Part shown: positions 19,102 through 27,436 of the stretch, piece by piece
Position numbering within the stretch: position 1 is the first letter of the stretch
Layout of the letters: the number at the start of each line of letters is the position of its first letter
Assembly: GCA_017461475.1 (NCBI GenBank)
Contig: JAFTXX010000035.1
Coordinates: forward strand, 1 to 44,788
Origin: Clostridia bacterium
GTDB lineage: Bacteria > Bacillota > Clostridia > Oscillospirales > CAG-272
Direction of reading: 5' to 3'
Length of the DNA stretch: 44,788 bases
Position numbers and translations under genes: made by a program
The notes under the pieces: model-generated
Seen by the model: the letters and a program-made list of their open reading frames with translations, nothing else
What the model was told of the DNA's origin: nothing
Databases searched by the model: none

Positions 19102-19620
19102 TTATTTTTTGCTAGGCGCAATAATTGTCGACATAAATCTGCCGTCAAGCGAAATACCTTTTTCCGAAGCTCCTACGTCCGCACAAGCATCGAGAAACTT
19201 TTCAAGCATTGCGCGACCGATATCCTGGTGAGCCATTTCGCGTCCCTTAAAGCGAACGATAACCTTTACCTTGTCGCCGCCCTCAAGGAATTTGCGAGCG
19301 TGATTAGCACGAGTCTCAAAGTCATGCGTATCAATTCGGCAGGAAAGCTGAATTTCTTTAACTTTGACTATCTGCTGCTTCTTTTTTGCTTCCTTTTGCT
19401 TTTTTTCTTTCTCAAAACGGTATTTACCGTAGTCCATAACACGGCAAACAGGCGGATCTGCCTGAGGAGAAATCAGCACAAGGTCAAGACCTTTGTCATA
19501 AGCAATTTCCTTTGCATCGTTGAGAGGGAGAATGCCTACCTGCTCACCGTCTGCTCCGATTACGCGTACTTCTTTAGCCCTGATATCATCATTAATCAGA
19601 GTAGTATCCTTTGTGCTAAT
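19102..19620 (-). CDS. infC: translation initiation factor IF-3 (ATT start)
   Basis: IF-3 discriminates start codons and keeps 30S subunits free. The 172-residue product begins at ISTKDTTLINDDIRAKEVR and carries the IF-3 N-domain (DLVLISPQADPPVCRVMDYGKYRFE), the basic linker KKQKEAKKKQQ, and the C-domain (CRIDTHDFETRANHARKFL, VKVIVRFKGREMAH). I place the start at the ATT at 19618-19620 because GGAGGTG lies 6 nt before it and no ATG is near. An in-frame upstream ATG at 19773 lies before the promoter's -10 and cannot be in the transcript. Rare AUU/AUA/AUC starts are the known basis of IF-3 autoregulation. Confidence 0.95.
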   Translation of the reverse strand: MSTKDTTLINDDIRAKEVRVIGADGEQVGILPLNDAKEIAYDKGLDLVLISPQADPPVCRVMDYGKYRFEKEKKQKEAKKKQQIVKVKEIQLSCRIDTHDFETRANHARKFLEGGDKVKVIVRFKGREMAHQDIGRAMLEKFLDACADVGASEKGISLDGRFMSTIIAPSKK

Positions 19621-19635
19621 GAAAAACACCTCCAA

Positions 19636-19757
19636 GAAAACAAAAATTGCGAAGAAAAACTCTCCGCAAACAAACTGCTGACTACAGCAATAATGTATTA
19701 ACCGCGACAAAACTCTTTTCGCCGGGTGAGAACGGAGTGTGTTCTTCTTTGTTGTAC
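19636..19757 (-). promoter_or_regulatory. structured infC leader, L20-leader-like attenuator
   Basis: The leader of about 137 nt between the predicted transcription start (near 19757) and infC holds two hairpins on the minus strand. One is TGCTG/CAGCA with a 4-nt loop at 19676-19689. The other is GCGGAG/CTTCGC with a 7-nt loop at 19649-19667, followed by AATTTTTG, which resembles a weak intrinsic terminator ahead of the ribosome-binding site. Firmicutes infC-rpmI-rplT operons are commonly controlled by an L20-binding leader; I infer that here from position and the terminator-like hairpin, not from a match to the full consensus. Confidence 0.45.
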
Positions 19758-19763
19758 CTATGA

Positions 19764-19792
19764 AGGATATCACATCGCCGCGTTTTTGTCAA
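19764..19792 (-). promoter_or_regulatory. infC-rpmI-rplT promoter
   Basis: Minus strand TTGACA (19787-19792), exact consensus, 17-nt spacer, TATCCT (19764-19769) preceded by an extended TGA. A/T tracts directly upstream of the -35 (19793-19830) resemble an UP element, as is usual for ribosomal-protein promoters. Confidence 0.8.
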
Positions 19793-19796
19793 GCAT

Positions 19797-19825
19797 TTTT
19801 TTGAAAAAAATTATTTTTTGAAAAA
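19797..19825. repeat. 12-bp direct repeat TTTTTTGAAAAA in the infC/lon intergenic region
   Basis: Two perfect copies of TTTTTTGAAAAA at 19797-19808 and 19814-19825, 17 bp apart start to start, between the divergent infC and lon promoters. Each copy is nearly palindromic. It may simply be AT-rich upstream promoter DNA or a protein-binding site. Confidence 0.6.
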
Positions 19826-19873
19826 TTCATCGTTTTTTCACGTAAAAATAACATTAATTTTTTGTTTTTGCTA

Positions 19874-19902
19874 TGGAAATTGCGTCGAGTATATGATATA
19901 AT
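19874..19902 (+). promoter_or_regulatory. lon operon promoter
   Basis: TGGAAA (19874-19879, 4 of 6 to consensus), 17-nt spacer, exact TATAAT (19897-19902) with an extended TGA just before it. Predicted start of transcription is near 19909, which rules out a TTG at 19909 as the translation start. No CIRCE or clear CtsR heptad repeat is visible. Confidence 0.7.
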
Positions 19903-19928
19903 ATTAAATTGAAGTTTTATTGTTTGCG

Positions 19929-19968
19929 AAAGGACTGCGGTTTATTATTCCGCAGATTTTATAAAATG
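19929..19968 (+). promoter_or_regulatory. split ribosome-binding site with bridging hairpin (lon)
   Basis: In order: AAAGGA (19929-19934), perfect 6-bp stem CTGCGG (19935-19940), 9-nt loop, CCGCAG (19950-19955), 10 nt ATTTTATAAA, ATG (19966-19968). Linear distance from the Shine-Dalgarno to the ATG is 31 nt; folding the hairpin reduces it to 10 nt. The Shine-Dalgarno abuts the stem directly. A similar geometry was described in phage T4 gene 38; that it works this way here is inference. Confidence 0.6.
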
Positions 19969-22392
19969 TCTTGCAGCACAATCTCAAATGAAAAAATCAA
20001 TCTTCCCGTTCTTCCTCTGAGGGGCATGGTGGCGTTTCCGTCAATACCGATGAGTATTGAAGTGGCAAGGGAAAAATCAATTCACGCCATTCGTTCCGCA
20101 GAGCGTCTCGGCGGTTGCATCATGCTTATCGCTCAAAAGGATATTTCTGTTGAGCGTCCCACGCCGGACGATTTGCATCGCATCGGAACTATTGCGAAAA
20201 TTAAGCAGTCGGTAAAAACAAATGACGGAAATGTCAGGGTTATCCTTGAGGGAAAAAGCCGCGCTACAGTTCTTGAGTATACAAGCAATGACCGATATTT
20301 AAGCGCGTGCGTTTGCAGTACCGATGTCGGCGAGGCTACAGAAAGCACATACAGCGAAGCGCTTATGCGTCAGGCTTTCTCTGCGCTTGAGCGTGTAACG
20401 TCTCTCATGCCTAAAATCTCTGACGAGATGATATACTCTGTTCGTACCATCAGAGATCCCGGGTTCCTTGCCGATTTCATCGCCGCCAACATCCTTGTCA
20501 AATACGAGGACAAACAGGAAGTCCTCGAGGAGCTCGACCCTATTTCACGTCTTGCGGCAATTCTTACCATGCTCGAAAATGAAGAAGATATCCTTCGCTG
20601 TGAAATGGACATCCACAAAAAAGTCAGAGCTAACCTGGATGAAAATCAGCGCAATTTCTATCTTCGCGAGCAAATTAAAGTTATACAAAGTGAGCTCGGC
20701 GACGACGGTCAAAGTGAAATAGACGAATTTTTTGACCGCATTGACGACGCGCATCTACCCAAAGAAGTTGAAGATAAATTAGTCAAGGAGACCAACCGAC
20801 TTTCGAAAACTCCGTACGGCTCTGCCGAAAGTACGGTTTTGCACAACTACCTTGAAGAATGTTTGGAAATTCCTTTCGGTCACTACACTGAAACCGAGTG
20901 TGATATAAAAAAGGCTAAAGAAATTCTCGACCGTGACCACGACGGAATGAACGAGGTAAAAGAGAGAATTCTCGAATTTCTGGCATCCACACAGTTCTCC
21001 GGAAAAAAGGGCGGACAAATCATTTGTCTTGTAGGCCCTCCCGGCGTGGGTAAGACTTCTATCGCCTCATCAATTGCCGAAGCATTAGGAAGAAAGTATA
21101 TCCGCGTTTCTCTCGGCGGCGTGCGTGACGAATCCGATATACGCGGTCACAGAAAAACTTATGTAGGTGCAATGCCCGGACGCATTGTGGCTGCACTCCA
21201 AAAAGTCGGCGTTATGAACCCGCTCATTCTCCTCGACGAAATCGACAAGCTCACCTGCGATGCTCACGGCGACCCGTCTTCCGCTTTACTCGAAGTTCTT
21301 GACGGAGAGCAAAACAAAGCTTTCCGTGACCACTTCACAGAACTTTCCATAGACCTCTCGGAATGCGTATTTATCGCAACTGCAAACACACTTGACACCG
21401 TTTCGCGCCCGCTTATCGACCGTATGGAAGTAATCGAGCTTGGCACTTATACAAGAACCGAAAAGCTCAAGATTGCAAAAAATCATTTGATTCCAAAGCA
21501 ATTAGAAAAGCACGGTATGTCGAAAAAGCAACTCACAATTTCGCAGTCAGCGATATCCGAAATTATTGATTACTATACCGCCGAGGCAGGCGTTCGTAAT
21601 CTCGAGCGCGAAATTGCTTCCCTTTGCCGCAAAGCAACCAAAGCTTTGCTTGAAGGTGCGGAGAAAGTTACAATTAAAAATTCCGATATTGCAAGCTATC
21701 TCGGAGCAAGAAAATATCTGCCCGAAAAGATTGAAAAAGAGGACGAGGTCGGCATAGTTAACGGTCTTGCTTACACTTCGGTCGGCGGTGACATGCTAAA
21801 AATCGAAGTTGCAGTTCTTGAAGGCAGCGGCAAGATTGAGTTTACCGGTTCTCTCGGCGATGTTATGAAAGAATCTGCGCAGCTTGCAGTAAGCTATGTC
21901 CGTTCAATTGCAAAAGATTATGGAATTGCAGACGACTTCTATAAAACCAAGGATATACATATCCACTTCCCCGAAGGGGCAGTCCCCAAAGACGGTCCGA
22001 GCGCGGGTATAACCATTGTTTGTGCACTTGTAAGTGCACTTTCAGGCATTCCGGTAAAGCGCGATGTAGCAATGACGGGCGAGCTCAGTCTCAGAGGAAA
22101 AGTTCTTGCAATCGGCGGTTTGAAAGAAAAAACCATGGCGGCTTACACTTGCGGTATCAAAACCGTCCTATTGCCGTTTGACAATACAAAAGATTTGGAA
22201 AAAATAGATGTTGAGGCACGAGAAAACCTCAAGCTTATACCTTGCCAAACTGTTAAAGAAGTGCTTGACAACGCACTCGTGAAATCGGCCGCAGAAAGCG
22301 CAGACGTGCTCAAGACTGAAAAAACGACTTCATCCAAGCGAAGCAATTCTACCGATAACAAAAGAATTCGTACATCTTTCAGAGGTAAATAA
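19966..22392 (+). CDS. lon: ATP-dependent protease Lon
   Basis: Cytoplasmic AAA+ serine protease for damaged and regulatory proteins. From the ATG at 19966 the product has 808 residues: an N-domain beginning at INLPVLPLRGMVAFP, the AAA+ module with Walker A GPPGVGKTS (357-365) and Walker B LILLDEIDKL (D424), a sensor region, and the protease domain with PKDGPSAG (Ser679) and GGLKEK (Lys722), the catalytic dyad. A longer in-frame TTG at 19909 coincides with the predicted transcription start and lacks a ribosome-binding site. It is followed directly by ysxC (TAATG overlap), the usual lon-ysxC pair. The last 30 or so residues are Ser/Lys/Thr-rich. Confidence 0.97.
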   Translation: MSCSTISNEKINLPVLPLRGMVAFPSIPMSIEVAREKSIHAIRSAERLGGCIMLIAQKDISVERPTPDDLHRIGTIAKIKQSVKTNDGNVRVILEGKSRATVLEYTSNDRYLSACVCSTDVGEATESTYSEALMRQAFSALERVTSLMPKISDEMIYSVRTIRDPGFLADFIAANILVKYEDKQEVLEELDPISRLAAILTMLENEEDILRCEMDIHKKVRANLDENQRNFYLREQIKVIQSELGDDGQSEIDEFFDRIDDAHLPKEVEDKLVKETNRLSKTPYGSAESTVLHNYLEECLEIPFGHYTETECDIKKAKEILDRDHDGMNEVKERILEFLASTQFSGKKGGQIICLVGPPGVGKTSIASSIAEALGRKYIRVSLGGVRDESDIRGHRKTYVGAMPGRIVAALQKVGVMNPLILLDEIDKLTCDAHGDPSSALLEVLDGEQNKAFRDHFTELSIDLSECVFIATANTLDTVSRPLIDRMEVIELGTYTRTEKLKIAKNHLIPKQLEKHGMSKKQLTISQSAISEIIDYYTAEAGVRNLEREIASLCRKATKALLEGAEKVTIKNSDIASYLGARKYLPEKIEKEDEVGIVNGLAYTSVGGDMLKIEVAVLEGSGKIEFTGSLGDVMKESAQLAVSYVRSIAKDYGIADDFYKTKDIHIHFPEGAVPKDGPSAGITIVCALVSALSGIPVKRDVAMTGELSLRGKVLAIGGLKEKTMAAYTCGIKTVLLPFDNTKDLEKIDVEARENLKLIPCQTVKEVLDNALVKSAAESADVLKTEKTTSSKRSNSTDNKRIRTSFRGK

Positions 22393-22997
22393 TGGCAGTT
22401 AATGTTCAAAATTCCGAATTAAGAATAAGTGCAGGACTTCCTAAACAGTTCCCCAAAAAAGCGATTCCGCAAATAGCTTTTTCTGGACGTTCTAATGTAG
22501 GCAAAAGCTCGCTTATAAACACTTTGCTCGGACGAAAGTCTCTCGCACGTGTCAGCAGTGCTCCCGGTAAAACCATCACCGTAAACTTTTACGAAGTCGA
22601 CTCAAAACTTTTTTTGGTAGACCTTCCGGGTTATGGCTTTGCAAAGCGTCCGCCTGCTGAAAAAGCAGCATGGTCCGCGCTTACTGACGGATATTTTACA
22701 AACAATCCCAATGTTGACTTACTAAAGCTTGTAATTCAGCTTATAGACGCACGCGTAGGCGCTACGAAAGACGACCACATTATGATTGATTGGCTTTTGC
22801 AATCGGGAGTTCCTTTCATAGTCGTTGCCACGAAAATGGATAAGCTTAACAAGACTGAAGCTTCGAAAGTTGAAAGCAGCCTGCGTGCATCTGCAGAAAT
22901 TCCCGACGATGTCGCAATAATTCCCTTCTCATCGGAAACGCGCCTGGGCAAGCAAGAGCTTTGGAATGAAATTCTTTCTTACGCAAATCTACTTTAA
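22392..22997 (+). CDS. ysxC: ribosome biogenesis GTPase YsxC/EngB
   Basis: Essential circularly standard TRAFAC GTPase needed for 50S maturation. The 201 residues show G1 GRSNVGKSSLINTL, G3 DLPGYGFAK, G4 ATKMDKL and G5 SSET. The ATG shares one base with the lon stop (TAATG), with AGAGG 7 nt upstream inside lon, implying translational coupling. Confidence 0.96.
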   Translation: MAVNVQNSELRISAGLPKQFPKKAIPQIAFSGRSNVGKSSLINTLLGRKSLARVSSAPGKTITVNFYEVDSKLFLVDLPGYGFAKRPPAEKAAWSALTDGYFTNNPNVDLLKLVIQLIDARVGATKDDHIMIDWLLQSGVPFIVVATKMDKLNKTEASKVESSLRASAEIPDDVAIIPFSSETRLGKQELWNEILSYANLL

Positions 22998-23008
22998 GGA
23001 TTGATTAA

Positions 23009-23701
23009 ATGGACAAATTTGAAATATTCGAATACATTCTCCGAATACCGATAATTTTGCTGTCATTGACAGTTCACGAGGTAGCACACGGTTACGCCGC
23101 GTATAAACTCGGAGACCCCACTGCTAAAAACATGGGTAGGCTCAGTTTAAATCCACTGAAGCATCTTGACCCTATCGGTGCCGTTTGCATGTTGCTTTTT
23201 AGATTTGGCTGGGCAAAACCAGTGCCGATAAGTACACGTAACTTTAAAAAGCCAAAACGCGATATGGCAATATCAGCGCTTGCGGGACCGCTTTCAAATC
23301 TTTTAATGGCATTTTTGGCATATGTTATAAGCATTTATGTTGCCACCCTAAGCGCACAGAATCTACAGTTTGGCTGGACTTCTTCAGGCGACCTTCTGAT
23401 ATTGACCGACACGGGAAATTTTCTTTACATTCTTTATCTGTTCTTTGATACATTTTTCCTTTTGAACATTTCTCTTGCGGTGTTCAATTTGCTCCCCGTT
23501 CCGCCGCTTGACGGTTCGAGGATACTTTTTGTACTTCTCCCCGACAAAGCATATTTCGGGGTTATGAAATATGAGCAGGTTATCAGTATCGGAATTATGG
23601 TTTGCCTTTGGACGGGTCTGCTTGATCCGGTCTTAAATGCAGTCTTTGGCTTTTTTATGAACATTTTCAATTCAATTGTGCAATTCCTACCGCTTTTGTA
23701 A
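23009..23701 (+). CDS. site-2 protease family (M50) membrane metallopeptidase
   Basis: Zinc intramembrane protease-like protein of 230 residues with about five membrane segments. The zinc motif is HEVAH (H23, E24, H27) in the first helix, then RLSLNPLKHLDPIG, a GPLSNLLMA helix, and the second site NLLPVPPLDGSR with the third metal ligand Asp. It lacks a PDZ domain, unlike RseP/RasP. It lies 12 nt after ysxC and 9 nt before scpA; the M50-scpA-scpB order is common in Clostridia. The substrate is unknown. Confidence 0.9.
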   Translation: MDKFEIFEYILRIPIILLSLTVHEVAHGYAAYKLGDPTAKNMGRLSLNPLKHLDPIGAVCMLLFRFGWAKPVPISTRNFKKPKRDMAISALAGPLSNLLMAFLAYVISIYVATLSAQNLQFGWTSSGDLLILTDTGNFLYILYLFFDTFFLLNISLAVFNLLPVPPLDGSRILFVLLPDKAYFGVMKYEQVISIGIMVCLWTGLLDPVLNAVFGFFMNIFNSIVQFLPLL

Positions 23702-23710
23702 GAGGTAAAA

Positions 23711-24469
23711 ATGGAACAACTGACATATAAGCTTGAGGTTTACGAAGGTCCTCTTGACCTTCTGCTTGACCTTATCGACAAAAACAAAATAGATATAATG
23801 AATATTCCGATATCGCTTATATGCGACCAGTACATGGAATATATCGAGCAAGCGCGTGCCATGGATCTTGAACTCGCGGGCGAGTTCATTGTTATGGCAA
23901 GCGAGTTGCTTTATATCAAAAGCAAAATGCTTCTTCCCCGTACAGAGCCTGACGAGGAAGACCCGCGTGCAAATCTTGCGGAAGCGCTGCTTATTTACAA
24001 GCAAGCGAAAGATGCGGCGGAACTTTTGGCTCCGCTTTATTCTTCATACAGCGGAAGAACCGAAAAAGAAGAAGACGAAATAAAGGCATCGAACGAAGTG
24101 CCCGAGGGGCTTTCTCCCGAACTGCTTAAAAAGGCGCTCGGCGTAATCTCAATACGTCTCCGCGAAATCGAAGAGGCGCATTCACGAAATCTTTCCCCGC
24201 TTGTAAAAGGCGAGGTCGTTTCGGTTTCAGAGAAAATATCCGAAATCGCTGTTCATTTAAAGAAAAAGCCGCGCACATTGTTATACATAATGCGTACCGC
24301 TTCATCTCGCTCGGCGCTTATTGCAACATTTATGGCGCTTTTGGAACTGATAAAAGAACGTACTGTTTTGATTTTTGAAGATGACAGCGACAGCGGAAAT
24401 ATCAGCGACAATGTTATGCTGAAATTCAATGAAGATGCGGACGGGCATCTCCCCATGACTGAGTTTTAA
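23711..24469 (+). CDS. scpA: segregation and condensation protein A
   Basis: Kleisin subunit that bridges the Smc heads. The 252 residues begin with the Smc-neck binding N-domain LTYKLEVYEGPLDLLLDLIDKNKIDI and the ELAGEFIVMASELLYIKSKMLLP helix; a charged, variable middle follows, and a C-terminal winged helix covers about 170-250. AGAGG is 6 nt upstream of the ATG. It partners Smc (7158-10745) and the next gene scpB. Confidence 0.96.
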   Translation: MEQLTYKLEVYEGPLDLLLDLIDKNKIDIMNIPISLICDQYMEYIEQARAMDLELAGEFIVMASELLYIKSKMLLPRTEPDEEDPRANLAEALLIYKQAKDAAELLAPLYSSYSGRTEKEEDEIKASNEVPEGLSPELLKKALGVISIRLREIEEAHSRNLSPLVKGEVVSVSEKISEIAVHLKKKPRTLLYIMRTASSRSALIATFMALLELIKERTVLIFEDDSDSGNISDNVMLKFNEDADGHLPMTEF

Positions 24470-24490
24470 TTTTAAGGACGGTTAACTGCA

Positions 24491-25108
24491 ATGTCTGAAC
24501 TTTTTGGTATATCCGAACAAACAAAAGAAGTGCTTGAAGCGGTACTGTTTGCGGCAGGTCATCCTGTTACATACGACAAACTTGCGCAGGTCTTTGAAAT
24601 TCCATCGCGAGAGGTCAAAGAAATGGTGGAGGAATATGCCGAAGAATATAACAACGGAAAAGTAACACGCGGTATTATGCTGCTTGCTTTCGATGACTGC
24701 TGCCAACTTTGTACAAAAGAAGACTACATACGCGAAATTCGCCTCGCACTTGGCATTCGACGCGGAGGAAATCTTTCCAATTCTTCTCTCGAAACATTGT
24801 CAATTATTGCCTACAATCAACCTGTCACGCGTGCATATGTTGACACAGTTCGCGGTGTTGATTCAAGTTATGCCGTAAACTCTCTTGTAGAGCGTGGTCT
24901 TATTGAATCAAAATCAAGGCTCGACGCCCCCGGTCGCCCTATGCTTTATACCACAACTACCGCTTTTTTGCGTTGCTTCGGGCTGAATTCTCTTGAAGAA
25001 CTGCCCACAATAAGCGAGGGCGACAACGCTTTGCTTAACTCCGTTAAAGAAATGAGCGGTGAAACAAACGCAGATATTATTAAGGAAAATACCGTCGACG
25101 CCGATTGA
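24491..25108 (+). CDS. scpB: segregation and condensation protein B
   Basis: Winged-helix dimer that binds ScpA in the condensin complex. The 205 residues comprise two winged-helix domains: EAVLFAAGHPVTYDKLAQVF early, and LSNSSLETLSIIAYNQPVTRAYVDTVRGVDSS with GLIESKSRLDAPGRPMLY in the second. AAGGACGG lies upstream of the ATG. The C-terminal 25 residues are acidic and variable, as is normal. Confidence 0.96.
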   Translation: MSELFGISEQTKEVLEAVLFAAGHPVTYDKLAQVFEIPSREVKEMVEEYAEEYNNGKVTRGIMLLAFDDCCQLCTKEDYIREIRLALGIRRGGNLSNSSLETLSIIAYNQPVTRAYVDTVRGVDSSYAVNSLVERGLIESKSRLDAPGRPMLYTTTTAFLRCFGLNSLEELPTISEGDNALLNSVKEMSGETNADIIKENTVDAD

Positions 25109-25150
25109 CCGATATATTACTTGTCAAAAATGTTTGGGAGGTGAGCGCTT

Positions 25151-25828
25151 TTGATAATACTTGTAATCATCGGGATTATGTTGCTTCTTATTGCTGCGCT
25201 CCTTTTTCTGCGAATTAAATTTGACATAATTTTAAAAGACGAAATACTGATCAGACTGAATGTTTTAGGTATTAAGCTTCAGCTTTACCCTGCAAAGGAA
25301 AAGAAAGTTTCTTCTAAAAAATTTAAAAAAGGATATCCGTCCGAAAAAGACAAAAAGGATGAAGAAAAATCTAAAAACAAAAAAGAAAGATCAGACGATA
25401 GCCCAAAAAATCCGCTTACCGAAAAAATAAACGTTTTGACATCTTTGCTCAAATCTTTTTTCGCAAAACTGTTTAAGCATTTACGCTTGGATGTATCTAA
25501 AATATTGGTTACTGTCGGCGGAAAGGATGCCGCTGTCTGCGCAATATCATATGGAGTTATTTCACAATCGGTAGCATATCTTCTTGAATTTTTAGACAGT
25601 AATCTTAAGATTCATAAAAAAAGACGCGGAGAAATAAATGTTTTGTGTGACTTCACTTCAGAAGAAACCAAATGCGATATTTTCATTTCCGCTTCACTTA
25701 ACATATGGCAAATTCTTGACATTGGCATCTCTTTGGTGTACAATTATTTTAACGGAAAAGATATTTTCAAAATAAAAAAATTATTACTCGGAGGACAAGA
25801 CCACAATGGCAGAAAGCAAGATCAATGA
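25151..25828 (+). CDS. DUF2953/YtfI-like membrane-anchored protein
   Basis: 225-residue protein of unknown function. One N-terminal transmembrane segment (residues 1-20) and an IKLQLYPAKEKK boundary are followed by a Lys/Glu/Ser-rich linker (about 55-90), and a C-terminal region including KILVTVGGKDAAVCAISYGVISQSVAYLLEFL typical of DUF2953. It starts with TTG at 25151, with GGGAGGTGA about 7 nt upstream. Its last 23 nt overlap ytfJ, and the ytfJ ribosome-binding site GGAGG encodes part of its C-terminal Leu-Gly-Gly. YtfI and YtfJ are neighbours in Bacillus subtilis, which supports a sporulation link. Identification rests on layout and neighbour. Confidence 0.75.
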   Translation: MIILVIIGIMLLLIAALLFLRIKFDIILKDEILIRLNVLGIKLQLYPAKEKKVSSKKFKKGYPSEKDKKDEEKSKNKKERSDDSPKNPLTEKINVLTSLLKSFFAKLFKHLRLDVSKILVTVGGKDAAVCAISYGVISQSVAYLLEFLDSNLKIHKKRRGEINVLCDFTSEETKCDIFISASLNIWQILDIGISLVYNYFNGKDIFKIKKLLLGGQDHNGRKQDQ

Positions 25829-26228
25829 TATAATCAAGGTCTCTCTTGAAAGAATAAAAGACATCGTAGGAGCAGAGACGATAATCGGTTCACCTATCGA
25901 AACCGCATCGGGCACAACCATTATCCCTGTTTCCAAGGTTGCGGTCGGTTTTGCATCAGGCGGGCTTGACTATTCTCCCGAACTGTCCGCTAAAGACCCT
26001 AAAGAAGCAAAAGGCTCTTTGCTCAAAAATGCAAATTTCTCCGGTGGCGGCGGAACCGGTATCAGTGTTTCTCCTATCGGATTTTTGGTTGTTGACAGAG
26101 AGGGGTGCGTTGAACTTTTGACCGTAGACAATCCCAGTACCGGCGACTCTGTTGACAAGCTCGTTTCCGTAATTGAACGCTCGCCAGAGATTATCGCAAA
26201 AGTCAAGGATATGTTCCGTAAGGATTAA
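25806..26228 (+). CDS. ytfJ: GerW family sporulation protein YtfJ
   Basis: Small forespore-linked protein needed in Bacillus for normal germination, biochemical role unknown. The 140 residues show the family core: LERIKDIVGAETIIGSPIETASGTTIIPVSKVAVGFASGG, a GGGGTGISVSPIGFLVV loop, then KLVSVIERSPEIIAKVKDMF. GGAGG lies 9 nt upstream of the ATG. Together with spo0A it is the best evidence that the organism forms spores or descends from a spore-former. Confidence 0.93.
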   Translation: MAESKINDIIKVSLERIKDIVGAETIIGSPIETASGTTIIPVSKVAVGFASGGLDYSPELSAKDPKEAKGSLLKNANFSGGGGTGISVSPIGFLVVDREGCVELLTVDNPSTGDSVDKLVSVIERSPEIIAKVKDMFRKD

Positions 26229-26319
26229 AAAGAATATTTTTCATACACCGATTTTGCCCTTCACCGAATATCACATACGGTTTTGCAGAAACTATATGCG
26301 TTTAAAGGACGGTGATTAT

Positions 26320-27429
26320 ATGCGCAATTTCGGTGTTTTTTTCCAAAAAGCCGCTATCTTTTCTCTTTGCTTGTTTTTGTTTGGCTTTCCTATTTCAAGC
26401 GCACCGGTTATCTCTGCTAAATCCGCTATTTTAATCAACGCAGACACAGGTGAAGCTGTTGCCGAATACAATGCAGACGAAAAGCTCGGAATGGCAAGCA
26501 CGACAAAGATAATGACTGCTGTCATTGCGATTGAAAGCGGAAAGTTGGATGAGAAATGTATCATTCCTAAGGAAGCGATAGGCGTAGAGGGTTCTTCACT
26601 TTATCTCCAAAGCGGCGAATCCATGACTCTCAGAGAACTGGTTACCGGACTTATGCTCAGAAGTGCAAACGATGCAGCTGAAGCTATCGCTGTAATTGTG
26701 GGCGGAAGTGTGGATAATTTTGTTGCAATGATGAACGAAAAAGCCACTGAGCTCGGTCTTTATAACACGCATTTCTGCAATCCACACGGGCTTTCTTCGG
26801 ATGAGCACTACACAACTGCCAGAGAACTTGCGCTTATCACCGCCTATGCGCTTAAAAACGAAACTTTTTGTGAAATCTGTTCTACGCAAAGCGCTACCCT
26901 GCCCGGTGTCGAAGCACCGAGATATGTCGCGAACCATAACAAAATGTTGAAATTATACGACGATGTGTACGGCGTAAAAACAGGTTTTACAAAAGCAACG
27001 GGTAGATGCCTTGTCACAGCGGCGAAACGCGACGGTGTAAACTTGATTGCCGTCACTCTTAACGCACCTGATGATTGGAACGATCATCGCTCACTTCTGG
27101 ACTATGGCTTTGCCGAACTGGAATGTGTGTCATTGGCAAAAGCAGGCGATCAAGTTGCCGCTTTGCCGATTTTGGGTGGAGACAAGGATAGCGTTACCGT
27201 TTACGTTAAAGAAGATATTTCAGCTTGCCTTAACAAAAGTAGGGGCAGTATTGTTGAACGTATTGAACTTAACCGTCCTAAATTTGCGCCTGTATACGCA
27301 GGTGAGGAAGTCGGCAGAATTGTGTATCTGCTGGACGGAAAAGAGATTGCTTCTTCTCCGCTGTGCACTGCCAAATTCGTAGGTGCGCGTTCACAAAATA
27401 AGACTTTTTTAGAAAAAATATTTAACTAG
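26320..27429 (+). CDS. D-alanyl-D-alanine carboxypeptidase (peptidase S11, DacF-like)
   Basis: Penicillin-binding protein that trims the terminal D-Ala of peptidoglycan pentapeptides outside the cell. I start at the ATG at 26320 (369 residues) because it is preceded by AAAGGACGGTGAT and gives a clean signal peptide (RNFGVFFQKAAIFSLCLFLFG). An open frame upstream to 26173 overlaps ytfJ and is not credible. Catalytic motifs: ASTTK (SxxK), SAN, and KTG (YGVKTGFTKATG). A C-terminal beta domain of about 100 residues follows. It sits after ytfJ, consistent with a DacF/DacB-like sporulation role, although the subtype is not certain. Confidence 0.9.
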   Translation: MRNFGVFFQKAAIFSLCLFLFGFPISSAPVISAKSAILINADTGEAVAEYNADEKLGMASTTKIMTAVIAIESGKLDEKCIIPKEAIGVEGSSLYLQSGESMTLRELVTGLMLRSANDAAEAIAVIVGGSVDNFVAMMNEKATELGLYNTHFCNPHGLSSDEHYTTARELALITAYALKNETFCEICSTQSATLPGVEAPRYVANHNKMLKLYDDVYGVKTGFTKATGRCLVTAAKRDGVNLIAVTLNAPDDWNDHRSLLDYGFAELECVSLAKAGDQVAALPILGGDKDSVTVYVKEDISACLNKSRGSIVERIELNRPKFAPVYAGEEVGRIVYLLDGKEIASSPLCTAKFVGARSQNKTFLEKIFN

Positions 27430-27436
27430 GTTTATC

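Noticed and set aside
19797-19825. Possible CtsR or CIRCE operator upstream of lon
   Set aside because: Neither the GGTCAAA-type tandem heptads nor the TTAGCACTC/GAGTGCTAA inverted repeat is present; the AT-rich repeats do not match either.
26173-26319. N-terminal extension of the D-Ala-D-Ala carboxypeptidase
   Set aside because: It would overlap ytfJ by 56 nt and hide the signal peptide; the ATG at 26320 has a good ribosome-binding site.
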